DNA from: Onishia taeanensis
Lineage (GTDB): Bacteria; Pseudomonadota; Gammaproteobacteria; Pseudomonadales; Halomonadaceae
Assembly (NCBI RefSeq): GCF_900100755.1
Contig: NZ_FNCI01000014.1
Location: 1-64,000, forward strand
Direction of reading: 5' to 3'
DNA length: 64,000 nucleotides
Below the pieces are notes generated by a model. That model saw only the letters and a program-made list of their open reading frames with translations. It ran no database searches and had not been told where the DNA came from. Both the position numbers and the translations under genes were made by a program. Below, piece by piece: positions 1 through 7,895 of the stretch; the stretch's first letter is position 1, and the number at the start of each line of letters is the position of its first letter.

Positions 1-19
1 TGATCAAACTCTTCAGTTT
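1..19 (-). rRNA. rrs: 16S ribosomal RNA, extreme 5' end (partial)
   Basis: The reverse complement of the first 19 bases reads AAACTGAAGAGTTTGATCA, the conserved start of bacterial 16S rRNA. The gene is on the minus strand and continues off the left edge of the window. The placement is supported by an rrn-type leader (boxB, boxA) and two strong promoters upstream, at higher coordinates. The exact mature 5' end is set by analogy with E. coli. Confidence 0.95.
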
Positions 20-191
20 AAAATCATACGGTCTTACCTTTCCGAAGAAAGAAGCAGACCAAACTTGGCTCAAGGTTCAAACGTCTCAAAAAATCAGCCG
101 ATATGGCTTCTTTTGACGAGTCGCTTGCCTTGAAGTATCGGTGACTGATCACCCCTTCATCGACAAGCGCCCACATGAATTATCTGATCGA

Positions 192-204
192 TTGTTAAAG
201 AGCA
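192..204 (-). promoter_or_regulatory. rrn boxA antitermination site
   Basis: On the minus strand this reads TGCTCTTTAACAA, matching the boxA element of rrn leaders, where NusB-NusE (S10) binds the nascent RNA to make transcription resistant to Rho. It lies about 170 bases before the 16S start and directly after the boxB-like hairpin, the normal order. Confidence 0.92.
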
Positions 205-229
205 GCTCCGAACTCTTAAAGAGTGGAGC
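205..229 (-). promoter_or_regulatory. rrn boxB-like hairpin
   Basis: GCTCC and GGAGC arms enclose an inner ACTC/GAGT pairing, forming a short stem-loop immediately upstream of boxA in the leader RNA. Position and structure fit the boxB hairpin of rrn antitermination leaders. Confidence 0.75.
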
Positions 230-277
230 ATCTCGCATTTGCCTGGCCGTTCGGCCGGCGCCCTGCGAGGAAGGCGT

Positions 278-305
278 ATTCTACTGAATCGGCCGTGAAT
301 GTCAA
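278..305 (-). promoter_or_regulatory. rrn P2 promoter
   Basis: On the minus strand a perfect TTGACA (-35, 305-300) and TAGAAT (-10, 283-278) are separated by 16 bases. The GC-rich sequence after the -10 is typical of stringently controlled rRNA promoters. It lies closest to the leader, so it is the second of two tandem promoters. Confidence 0.85.
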
Positions 306-379
306 CCCTTGCTGTTATCGTTCGCTCTAGATGACCGAGTGAACCAGCGGCGAGTTGAGCGCCGATCGAGTGGAGGAGC

Positions 380-407
380 ATTTTACCGTTTCCGGCTGTT
401 TTGTCAA
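380..407 (-). promoter_or_regulatory. rrn P1 promoter
   Basis: On the minus strand TTGACA (407-402), a 16-base spacer and TAAAAT (385-380). The 16-base spacing matches E. coli rrn promoters. A/T-rich sequence at about 420-452 upstream could act as an UP element. Together with P2 this gives the usual tandem P1/P2 arrangement about 100 bases apart. Confidence 0.83.
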
Positions 408-608
408 TGCTTATTGATCAAACCTGATCGAAAAACTTTAACGAAAACAAGTGCTTCCAACACCCTTCACCGCTTCCGACGTTTGCCCGTCGGCGGCAGC
501 GGATGCGTACTTTACGGATTATCGGCGGGGCACGCAAGGGCTTTTTGATCCCCTCTCATGAAAAGTGACTAGCGCCCCATACACCGCCGACTCAGGCGCC
601 GGTTCACA

Positions 609-634
609 CTCCTCGGACCGGCCGGCCCGAGGAG
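609..634 (-). terminator. hairpin downstream of the D-lactate dehydrogenase gene
   Basis: Perfect 8-bp arms CTCCTCGG/CCGAGGAG enclose a 10-base loop, about 50 bases after the stop codon of the lactate operon. There is no T-run on either strand, so it may end or protect the mRNA without being a classic intrinsic terminator. It also separates the lactate operon from the rrn promoters. Confidence 0.45.
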
Positions 635-683
635 ACGGGTGCGAGACAGGACGACCAATTCACAAAGGAAGGCGCCAGGAGTC

Positions 684-3584
684 TCAGGGCTTGGCGCGGC
701 TGGCCCGATCGAGCAATGACAGAATGGAACGGTAGGGGATGCCGCCATGCTGACTGAGGCCGATCTCGCAGGTGCGCGAGTTGGAATAGCCGACACGGCA
801 TCCGGCCACCTGTTCCGCCAGCCCGCCGAGCGCCGACGCATTGAGTTCAGGCGTGGTAAAGCCCTTGTCGCCGGCGAAGCCGCAACAGGTGATCTCGGCA
901 GGCACCACCACCTCGCGAGCACAGGCCTTGGCCAAGGCCACGAACTTATCGGCAAGCCCCATGCGTGTGCTGGAACAGGTCACGTGAACCGCTACCGATT
1001 CGTCGACCGGCGACAGCTCTAGACGCGGCAAGAGGTGGTCGTGAGCGAAGGCGACCGGCTCCTGCAGCGATAACCGAGCATCCAGAGTTTCCTGCATGCG
1101 CATGGTGCAGGGGCTGGTATCGCAGAGCACCGGGTAGCGACCGTTCTGGCTTGCCGCCAGCAGCTCGCGATTGAGCTCCCGCGCCTTGTGATCGGCTTCG
1201 GCGAACTGCCCCTTGGACTGGAAGGCCATACCGCAGCATAGGTGGCCGGAAATCGCCGGGATGATTACCCCGAATCCGGCCTTGTCGAGAAGTGCCAGCG
1301 TCAGCTCCATGTCCGAGCGAGACTCAGGGTCATGGTGGCCAACGCCAAACACGCGAGTCGCACAGGAAGGCAGGTAAACGACCTTGTCGCGACCGGCCTG
1401 CTGATGGCTTTCTTTATTCAGCTTCCTACTATTTCTGTTAGCACCCTCTGGGGAAAACGGCTTCAACACCCGCACTGGTGCCGCCTTGGGAGTCGTCGGC
1501 GACCATTGGGGCAGCCTACCGCCACTTCCCTGGTGCAGCGCTCGCCCCACCTTTTCGACACCGCTATCGCCCAGTACTGCATGGCCCAGTGTCGCCAGGT
1601 TGAGTGCGCCACGCGCCAGTCGCGTGGTGCCAGAGAAATGACGCCCCAAGCGATGCGCCATCGCCGCCTGACCGGTGTTACGCTCATGACGAAGCTCGCG
1701 GACCAGGTCGCCGGTGTTGATCCCCACCGGACACTGAGTGGCACAGAGGCCATCGGCGGCGCAGGTCTCGATGCCCTGATAGGCATAGTCCTGCCATAGC
1801 CGGTCAAGCCGCTCACGATCTAGCGTATTCGCGTCCTCTCCCGGCTGGTCATCTGTCAGAGCATCGAGACGGGCCAACTCGCGACGCACGACGATGCGCT
1901 GCCGCGGGGTCAGGGTCAGACCCTTGGACGGGCACACTGATTCGCAGAAGCCACACTCTATGCACTTATCAATCAGTGGATCGGCAGCGGGCAGCGGCTT
2001 CAGGTTCTCGAGATGCAGCGTCTTGTTGCGACTCAGGATCACATCGGGATTGAGCAGGTTGTCAGGATCGAATAGTGCTTTGAGCTGCCACATCAGCGCA
2101 TAGGCGTCGGCCCCCCACTCGAGTTCCACATAGGGCGCCATGTTGCGTCCGGTGCCATGTTCGGCCTTCAGTGAGCCACCGTACTCGACGCCGACCAGCT
2201 GAGCCACGTCATCCATCAGCGCCTGGTAACGCTCGACCTCGCCGTCGCGCTCGAACCCTTGCGGGAAGACGAAGTGCAGATTGCCTTCCAGGGCATGCCC
2301 GAACAGGATGACTTCACGATAGCCGTGACGATGGAAGGTTTCCGTCAGCGCCAGCACTCCCTCATCAAGACGCTCGACGGGAAAGGCCACGTCTTCGATG
2401 ACCACGGTAGTGCCGGCTTCGCGCACGGCGCCCACCGCCGGGAAGAGCCCCTTGCGGATCTTCCAGTAGAGGGCGTACTGATCTGGGTCGTGAGTAAAAG
2501 ACAGCGGCTCCAGCGAGCGAATGCCCTCCAGGGCCTCATGCACTTGTGCCTCGCGATCCTCGAGCATGGCCGGGTCATCGCCGCACACGTCGATCAAGAG
2601 CGCCGCCGCCCCCTCGGGGAGCGACTTCAACACCCCGGGCATGCCCGGCTTATCCTGCACCGAGCGCAGGGCGGCCCGATCCATCAGCTCCACCGCCGAT
2701 ACTGGCGTCTGCTTGAGGGCAATAGTCGCTCGACAGGTCGTCGCCATGTCGGGGAAGAAGGCCAGCGCCGCCGCCTTCACCGGCTCATCGGGCACGGTGT
2801 CGTAGGTGATGCTGCTGATGAACCCCAGCGTACCCTCGGAGCCGATCATCAGGTGGGTGAGAATATCCAGGCCATCGCGAAAATCCACCAGGCTGTTGAG
2901 AGCATAGCCGGTGGTGTTCTTGAGCCGGTACTTGTGGCGAATGCGCTTGGCCAGCTCCACATCGGTGCGGGTAGTCACCGACAGCCGCTCAAGGCCGTCG
3001 AGCAGCGACGCATGGCTATGGCGAAACGCCGCCACGCTTGCCGGGTCGGCGGTGTCGAGCACCGCGCCGTCGGCCAGCACCAGGCGCATATCGCGCAGGG
3101 TGCGATAGCTGTTTTGCGCGGTACCACAGCACATGCCCGAGGCGTTGTTGGCGGCGATGCCCCCGATCATGCAGCTATTGATCGAGGCCGGGTCGGGGCC
3201 AATCTTGCGGCCATAAGGCGCCAGGAGCTGATTGGCGCGAGCGCCGATCACCCCCGGCTGCAGGCGAATCGCCCGCCCCTCGTCGAGAACCTGGTAATCA
3301 CGCCAGCCCTGGTTGAGCTGGATCAGCACCGAGTCGGTCACGGCCTGACCCGATAGCGAGGTACCAGCGGCGCGGAAGGTCACCGGCAGGCGCCGCGCAT
3401 GGCATTCGCGCAACACCGTCACCACTTCCTGCTCATCCCGCGGGCGTACGACCAGCTGCGGTATCAACCGATAGAAGCTGGCGTCGCTGCCGTAGGCCAG
3501 CAGGCGCAAGGGGTCATGAATCAGACACTCGGCAGGCAGGGTGTCGCTCAGCGCTTCGAGTAGTTCACAGTAGGGGGCTTTCAT
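684..3584 (-). CDS. FAD/Fe-S D-lactate dehydrogenase (LldE/Dld-II type)
   Basis: This 966-residue protein probably oxidises D-lactate to pyruvate and passes electrons to the respiratory chain. The N-terminal half is an FAD-binding oxidase (GlcD/Dld-like): PCMH-type FAD domain at about residues 40-220 (RAAGTSLSGQ, GGIAANNASG) and an FAD-oxidase C-terminal domain to about 530. It is followed by a GlcF-like Fe-S part with two cysteine clusters (CIECGFCESVCP; CAADGLCATQCP) and cysteine-rich CCG motifs (CCGMAF, CCGFAG). The size and the place directly behind lldD match the third gene of the Pseudomonas lldPDE operon. The start codon follows the lldD stop with no gap (TAAATG), so translation is probably coupled. 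No lactate permease gene is present here. D-2-hydroxyglutarate or glycolate oxidation is the main alternative. Confidence 0.85.
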   Translation of the reverse strand: MKAPYCELLEALSDTLPAECLIHDPLRLLAYGSDASFYRLIPQLVVRPRDEQEVVTVLRECHARRLPVTFRAAGTSLSGQAVTDSVLIQLNQGWRDYQVLDEGRAIRLQPGVIGARANQLLAPYGRKIGPDPASINSCMIGGIAANNASGMCCGTAQNSYRTLRDMRLVLADGAVLDTADPASVAAFRHSHASLLDGLERLSVTTRTDVELAKRIRHKYRLKNTTGYALNSLVDFRDGLDILTHLMIGSEGTLGFISSITYDTVPDEPVKAAALAFFPDMATTCRATIALKQTPVSAVELMDRAALRSVQDKPGMPGVLKSLPEGAAALLIDVCGDDPAMLEDREAQVHEALEGIRSLEPLSFTHDPDQYALYWKIRKGLFPAVGAVREAGTTVVIEDVAFPVERLDEGVLALTETFHRHGYREVILFGHALEGNLHFVFPQGFERDGEVERYQALMDDVAQLVGVEYGGSLKAEHGTGRNMAPYVELEWGADAYALMWQLKALFDPDNLLNPDVILSRNKTLHLENLKPLPAADPLIDKCIECGFCESVCPSKGLTLTPRQRIVVRRELARLDALTDDQPGEDANTLDRERLDRLWQDYAYQGIETCAADGLCATQCPVGINTGDLVRELRHERNTGQAAMAHRLGRHFSGTTRLARGALNLATLGHAVLGDSGVEKVGRALHQGSGGRLPQWSPTTPKAAPVRVLKPFSPEGANRNSRKLNKESHQQAGRDKVVYLPSCATRVFGVGHHDPESRSDMELTLALLDKAGFGVIIPAISGHLCCGMAFQSKGQFAEADHKARELNRELLAASQNGRYPVLCDTSPCTMRMQETLDARLSLQEPVAFAHDHLLPRLELSPVDESVAVHVTCSSTRMGLADKFVALAKACAREVVVPAEITCCGFAGDKGFTTPELNASALGGLAEQVAGCRVGYSNSRTCEIGLSQHGGIPYRSILSLLDRASRAKP

Positions 3585-4739
3585 TTACTCAACGCCGTGG
3601 TTGATGCCCGATACCAGCGAGTCCGGGCCAAGATCAGCAATGCAGCGAGCGCCGGTAAGCGTCATCGCCACCCGCATTTCCTTTTCGAACAACTCAAGGA
3701 GGTTCGCCACGCCCGCCTCACCGGCAGCAGCCAGGGCATAAATGTAAGCACGACCCAGCAATACGGAGTCGGCCCCCAGTGCAATCATGCGCACGACATC
3801 GAGACCGCTACGAATCCCCGAGTCGGCCAGAATGGCGATATCCCCCTTGACCGCATCGGCAATGGCCGGCAGCGCACGAGCGGTAGACGGAACACCATCG
3901 AGCTGACGACCACCGTGGTTGGAAACGACGATACCGTCGGCGCCGAAACGCACCGCCTCACGGGCATCCTCGGGGTCGAGAATCCCCTTGATGATCATCG
4001 GGCCATCCCAAAACTCGCGAATCCATTCCAGATCCTTCCAGGAAATAGCGGGATCGAAATTCTGCCCAAGCCAGGCGATGTAATCCTCGAGCTCTGTCGG
4101 GTGGCCGCGATAATCCGACACATTGCCCAGGTCATGAGGGCGGCCATGAATACCGACATCCCAGGCCCAGAAGGGATGCATCGCTGCCTGAACCATTCGC
4201 CGCGCCGGCCCGAGCTTACCGCTCATACCCGAATGCGCATCGCGATAGCGCGCGCCGGGCACCGGCATATCGACCGTAAAGACCAGCGTCTTGACGCCAG
4301 CGGCCTTGGCGCGCTCCAGGGCATGCTTCATGAAGCCCCGATCCTTCAGCACATAAAGCTGAAACCAGATAGGGCGATCAATGGCCGACGCCACCTCGTC
4401 GATGGGACACACCGACACCGTCGACAGCGTAAAGGGAATGCCTTTTTGGGAGGCCGCCCGCGCCGCCTGAACTTCGCCTCGGCGGGCGTACATGCCGCCC
4501 AACCCCACGGGCGCCAGCGCAATTGGCATCGCCATGGACTCGCCAAACAACTCGGTTTCCAGCGACAGGCTGGACATGTCCTTGAGCACACGCTGGCGCA
4601 GGGCGATGCCGGCTAGATCCTCGACGTTATGCTGCAGCGTATGCTCGGTATAGGACCCGCCGTCCGCGTAGTGAAACAAAAAAGGGGGAATACGACGTTT
4701 GGCGGCTTGGCGGTAGTCCGTGGGAGCGGAAATAATCAT
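3585..4739 (-). CDS. lldD: FMN-dependent L-lactate dehydrogenase
   Basis: Membrane-associated flavoenzyme of 384 residues that oxidises L-lactate to pyruvate and feeds electrons to quinone. It shows the FMN-dependent alpha-hydroxyacid dehydrogenase pattern: an N-terminal YYxDGG-like segment ([10 protein letters not shown]), LAPVG, the substrate/FMN region [10 protein letters not shown], and the active-site signature [12 protein letters not shown] with the catalytic histidine. The length fits LldD (about 380-396). It is the first gene of a two-gene operon with the D-lactate dehydrogenase and is read divergently from lldR. A perfect LldR-type palindrome lies about 200 bases upstream, just after a probable promoter. 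Repression by LldR in the absence of lactate is therefore expected. Confidence 0.93.
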   Translation of the reverse strand: MIISAPTDYRQAAKRRIPPFLFHYADGGSYTEHTLQHNVEDLAGIALRQRVLKDMSSLSLETELFGESMAMPIALAPVGLGGMYARRGEVQAARAASQKGIPFTLSTVSVCPIDEVASAIDRPIWFQLYVLKDRGFMKHALERAKAAGVKTLVFTVDMPVPGARYRDAHSGMSGKLGPARRMVQAAMHPFWAWDVGIHGRPHDLGNVSDYRGHPTELEDYIAWLGQNFDPAISWKDLEWIREFWDGPMIIKGILDPEDAREAVRFGADGIVVSNHGGRQLDGVPSTARALPAIADAVKGDIAILADSGIRSGLDVVRMIALGADSVLLGRAYIYALAAAGEAGVANLLELFEKEMRVAMTLTGARCIADLGPDSLVSGINHGVE

Positions 4740-4943
4740 GGCGAGCCCTTTGTATTGGATGCGCTATCTATCGGTGGATAGCGACTGGCATGCAAAGCGA
4801 TGGGCGCAAACAAGCGCCCTACTAGGCGGCGCACGCCGTCCACATCCGGTTATGATTGGCCAGGTAGCGCTAGCGCAGCATAAAAGCCTCGTACACGAAC
4901 GCTCCTACCCTTGCGCTCATGCCAAGCACCTGTCCTGCCGAAA

Positions 4944-4960
4944 AATTGGTAAAACCAATT
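4944..4960. promoter_or_regulatory. LldR operator 1 (lldD side)
   Basis: AATTGGTAAAACCAATT is a perfect palindrome with a 3-base centre. It matches the TTGGT-N3-ACCAA form bound by LldR of the FadR/GntR family. It lies just downstream of the proposed lldD promoter, a position suited to repression. Confidence 0.85.
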
Positions 4961-4979
4961 TACAACTAGAGTGAAGCGA

Positions 4980-5009
4980 ACTCTAGAAGCGCCTTACAGG
5001 CGGTGTCAA
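4980..5009 (-). promoter_or_regulatory. candidate lldD promoter
   Basis: On the minus strand TTGACA (5009-5004), an 18-base spacer and TAGAGT (4985-4980). The -35 is perfect and the -10 matches 4 of 6 bases. Transcription would begin about 15 bases before operator 1. Confidence 0.5.
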
Positions 5010-5035
5010 ACCTTAGGCCCGTCATGCCGGTTATA

Positions 5036-5065
5036 CTTTGGTCTTGGCGACCAAAGGCTTTTTTT
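5036..5065 (+). terminator. intrinsic-terminator-like hairpin inside the lldD/lldR control region
   Basis: CTTTGGTC and GACCAAAG form a perfect 8-bp stem with a 5-base loop, followed after GC by seven T residues. That is a good plus-strand intrinsic terminator, yet no plus-strand gene precedes it. The arms also contain TTGGT and ACCAA, the LldR half-sites, but 7 bases apart instead of 3. It may be an attenuator, the end of a short RNA, or a variant operator. Confidence 0.6.
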
Positions 5066-5106
5066 AACTTATTGAAAAAAGGGCCATTACTGAGCGAAAG
5101 GCAAAC

Positions 5107-5136
5107 TTGTCAGGGCCAAGAAAAATGCTCTAATAT
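5107..5136 (+). promoter_or_regulatory. lldR promoter
   Basis: TTGTCA (5107-5112), 18 bases, TAATAT (5131-5136). The -10 overlaps the left arm of LldR operator 2, which points to autoregulation of lldR and hence of the coupled dctB and dctD genes. Confidence 0.65.
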
Positions 5137-5150
5137 TGGTCTTACCAATT
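5135..5150. promoter_or_regulatory. LldR operator 2 (lldR side)
   Basis: ATTGGT-CTT-ACCAAT gives perfect 6-bp arms around a 3-base centre, the same form as operator 1. It overlaps the lldR -10 box. The two sites are about 190 bp apart, so looping by one LldR oligomer is possible. Confidence 0.8.
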
Positions 5151-5178
5151 TTCACCTACCCTAGATGATGGTGCGCCC

Positions 5179-5952
5179 ATGGCCTATCAGACCGTCCGCC
5201 AACCTCGCATCGCCGACGTGATCACCGAGCGCCTCGAGGCCATGATCATAGAAGGCAGCCTCAACCCTGGCCAGCGCCTGCCTCCAGAACGCGAACTGGC
5301 CGAACGCTTCGGCGTATCGCGGCCCTCGCTGCGCGAAGCGATCCAGAAGCTTGCCGCCCGCGGACTGCTGACCAGCCGCCAGGGCGGCGGCACCTTCGTC
5401 ACGGAAGAGCTCAACAACCGCTACAAGGACCCACTGCTGGAGATGCTGTCTCGCCACGGCGAGTTCCATCTGGACCTGCTGGAATTCCGCGATGCCATGG
5501 AGGGCCTCTCGGCCTACTACGCCGCACTGCGCTCGACCCCCGCCGACAAGGAGCTGCTGGTCCGGCGCTTCGAGGAACTCAAGGCGAGCTTCGAGGGCCG
5601 CGACCCGGTGCGGGAGGCCAAGGCAGACGCCGCCTTCCACCTAGCGATTGCCGAATCAGCCCACAACGTGCTGATCCTGCATACCATTCGCGGCGTCTTC
5701 GACATGTTGGAGCAGAGCATCGTCGACAACCTGGCGCATCTGTTCGAGAAACCGGACTCGCGACCGCTGCTCATGGAGCAACACCGGGCCCTGCTCGATG
5801 CCATCCTCGAAGGCCGCGCCGAGGACGCCAGGCTGCGAGCCCATGAACACCTGGTGTTCGTCGAAGAGGGGCTGCTCGAAGTCGAGCGCGCCGAGACCCG
5901 CGCCCAACGCGCCTTACGCCGGGCCCAGGCCGTTCCCGAGCGCTCACCATGA
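5179..5952 (+). CDS. lldR: lactate-responsive GntR/FadR-family repressor LldR
   Basis: Transcription factor of 257 residues. The N-terminal winged helix-turn-helix (about residues 10-75, with LPPERELAERFGVSRPSLRE) is the GntR signature, and the rest is an all-helical FCD effector domain as in FadR and LldR. The divergent position to lldD and two TTGGT-N3-ACCAA palindromes in the shared intergenic region identify it as LldR; family members release DNA on binding lactate. The stop codon overlaps the start of the sensor kinase gene (ATGA), so lldR, dctB and dctD form one translationally coupled unit, an unusual partnership for lldR. Confidence 0.88.
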   Translation: MAYQTVRQPRIADVITERLEAMIIEGSLNPGQRLPPERELAERFGVSRPSLREAIQKLAARGLLTSRQGGGTFVTEELNNRYKDPLLEMLSRHGEFHLDLLEFRDAMEGLSAYYAALRSTPADKELLVRRFEELKASFEGRDPVREAKADAAFHLAIAESAHNVLILHTIRGVFDMLEQSIVDNLAHLFEKPDSRPLLMEQHRALLDAILEGRAEDARLRAHEHLVFVEEGLLEVERAETRAQRALRRAQAVPERSP

Positions 5953-7895
5953 GCCAGCGCCCACCCGCCCGCGCCACCTCGAGCGTCGCACACGCCACTC
6001 GCCTCTCGCGCCCCTGGCGCCTGACGCTGCTGGTCGCGATCGTCGCCGGCCTGGTGCTGGTGACCTGGCAAGCCGCCCGGCTGGCCCGGGAGCAGGCGCT
6101 ATCGAGCCTTACCGACGAAGCCCATAACGAACTGCGCCTGTCCGCCGAGGGCCTGCGCGGCCATCTCTCGCGCCACGACTATCTTGCCGAGATGCTGGCC
6201 TCCCGCGAAGTGGTGCATCGTTTCCTTGCCACCCCCGACAAACTGGAGGCGATGCCGGTCAATCGCCTGCTGGACAAGGTGCGCGAAACCGCCGATGTCT
6301 CGGACATCTACCTGCTCAACCGCCAGGGCGATACCCTGGCCGCCAGCAACTGGCAGCGCCCCGACACCTTCATCGGCCAGAACTACCGCTTCCGCGACTA
6401 CTATCAGGACGCCGTGGCCGGACGCCTGGGCCGCTTCCACGGCCTGGGTACCAGCTCGAAAGCGCGGGGCTATTATTTTTCGGCACCGGTCTGGCTGGCC
6501 AATCACGAGGCCCAGACCGCTGATGGCGTGGTGGTGGTCAAGCTGCTGCTGGACAGCGTGGAAGACGCCTGGGCATCGCAAAGCGCCGAGCTGATGGTCA
6601 CCGATGAAGACGGCATCATCTTCATGGCCAGCCGTGAGGAGCTGCGCCTGCATGCCCTGCATCCCCTCTCACAGGCACAGCGCCAAGCGCTGCACGACTC
6701 GCGCCGCTACGCCGACGCCCCGCTGCCACCAGCAGGCCTCGAGATCCTCGAGCGGCGCCCGGACGGCGGCCAGATCGTGAGTTTCCGCCAAGGGCCGCTG
6801 GCCGGCACCCCTTATCTGCGGCTGCGCCGGAAGATGCCCGAGTTCGACTGGCAGATGCATATCCTCAAGCCGCTGACGCCGGTGCAAACCGCCCAGTGGC
6901 AGTCCGCCCTGCTGGCCGGCGGCCTCTACGGCATGATCGCCATGGCCGGTGGCTACGGCTGGCAGCGCCGTCGACTGCGTCGCGAACGCGAGCAGTTTGC
7001 CGAGCGTGAGCGGCGCACCCTGGCCAGGGCCCGTGATGAGCTGGAACGCAACGTCGAGCGCCGTACCCGGGATCTGGTCGACTCCAACCGCCGGCTCTCC
7101 GACGAGATCGAGGAGCGCCGCCGCGCCGAACAGAGCCTGCGTCAGACCCGCGACGAGTTGGTGCAGGCCGCCAAGCTGGCCGTACTCGGCCAACTGGCCG
7201 CCGGCATCAATCATGAGCTCAACCAGCCCTTGGCGGCGGTCCGTGCCTACGCCGAGAACGCCCGCCGCTTCCTCGAGCAGGGACGCGCCGAGACCGCCGA
7301 TGCCAACCTGGCCCAGATCGTCGAGCTGACCGAACGCATGGCCGAGATCAGCGCCCAGCTCAAGCAATTCTCGCGGCCAAGCGGCGATACCCTGACCGCG
7401 GTCTCGGTGCCGGCCTGCTTCGGCTACGCGCTGCGTCTCTATCAGGCCCGCCTCAACGAGTCCGGCGTCGAGGTCGTCTATGCCTGGCCCGAGACGGAGG
7501 CCTGGGTACGAGCCGACCTGGTCCGCCTCGAGCAAGTGCTGGTCAACCTGATCGGCAATGCCCTGCAGGCCATGAGCGAAACCCCGTCGCCGCGTCTGAC
7601 GCTTGCCATCGAACCGGCCCATGACAAGGTGCGCCTGAGCGTCGCCGACAACGGCCCGGGTATCGATGAAGCCAATCTAGCGCGGGTATTCGAGCCCTTC
7701 TTCACCACCAAGTCACCGGGCAGCGGGTTGGGCCTGGGGCTATCGATCTCATCGCGAATCATCGACGATCTGGGTGGTCGGCTGACGGCCGGCAACCAAC
7801 CACAGGGCGGCGCCATCTTCACCGTCACCCTACCCGCCGACACGGCAACCCGACGCGACACTTCCCCCCTCCAGGAGCCTTCCTCTCATGCCTGA
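5949..7895 (+). CDS. dctB: DctB-type sensor histidine kinase
   Basis: Inner-membrane kinase of 648 residues. There is one transmembrane segment near residues 18-40, a periplasmic double-Cache region (about 45-315, with FIGQNYRFRDYYQ), a second membrane segment near 320-340, a coiled-coil stretch (about 345-400) rich in Glu and Arg, a HisKA domain with the phospho-acceptor in GINHELNQPL (His422), and a HATPase domain (N box LIGNALQAM, G boxes DNGPGI and GSGLGLGLS). This is the DctB architecture; that family senses C4-dicarboxylates. It starts in an ATGA overlap with lldR and overlaps dctD by 8 bases. Because of this linkage its ligand could be lactate or a related acid rather than succinate (inference). 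No dctPQM lies beside it. Confidence 0.88.
   Translation: MSQRPPARATSSVAHATRLSRPWRLTLLVAIVAGLVLVTWQAARLAREQALSSLTDEAHNELRLSAEGLRGHLSRHDYLAEMLASREVVHRFLATPDKLEAMPVNRLLDKVRETADVSDIYLLNRQGDTLAASNWQRPDTFIGQNYRFRDYYQDAVAGRLGRFHGLGTSSKARGYYFSAPVWLANHEAQTADGVVVVKLLLDSVEDAWASQSAELMVTDEDGIIFMASREELRLHALHPLSQAQRQALHDSRRYADAPLPPAGLEILERRPDGGQIVSFRQGPLAGTPYLRLRRKMPEFDWQMHILKPLTPVQTAQWQSALLAGGLYGMIAMAGGYGWQRRRLRREREQFAERERRTLARARDELERNVERRTRDLVDSNRRLSDEIEERRRAEQSLRQTRDELVQAAKLAVLGQLAAGINHELNQPLAAVRAYAENARRFLEQGRAETADANLAQIVELTERMAEISAQLKQFSRPSGDTLTAVSVPACFGYALRLYQARLNESGVEVVYAWPETEAWVRADLVRLEQVLVNLIGNALQAMSETPSPRLTLAIEPAHDKVRLSVADNGPGIDEANLARVFEPFFTTKSPGSGLGLGLSISSRIIDDLGGRLTAGNQPQGGAIFTVTLPADTATRRDTSPLQEPSSHA

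Noticed and set aside
157-548. Short frames in the rrn leader and promoter region
   Set aside because: They overlap the rrn promoters, boxA and boxB and have no coding character.
2259-3356. Long plus-strand frame of 365 codons opposite the D-lactate dehydrogenase gene
   Set aside because: It is antisense to a clear gene, has no domain or ribosome-binding site, and is the usual shadow frame of GC-rich DNA. The same applies to minus-strand frames at 36282-38126, 47818-49359 and 6669-7622.
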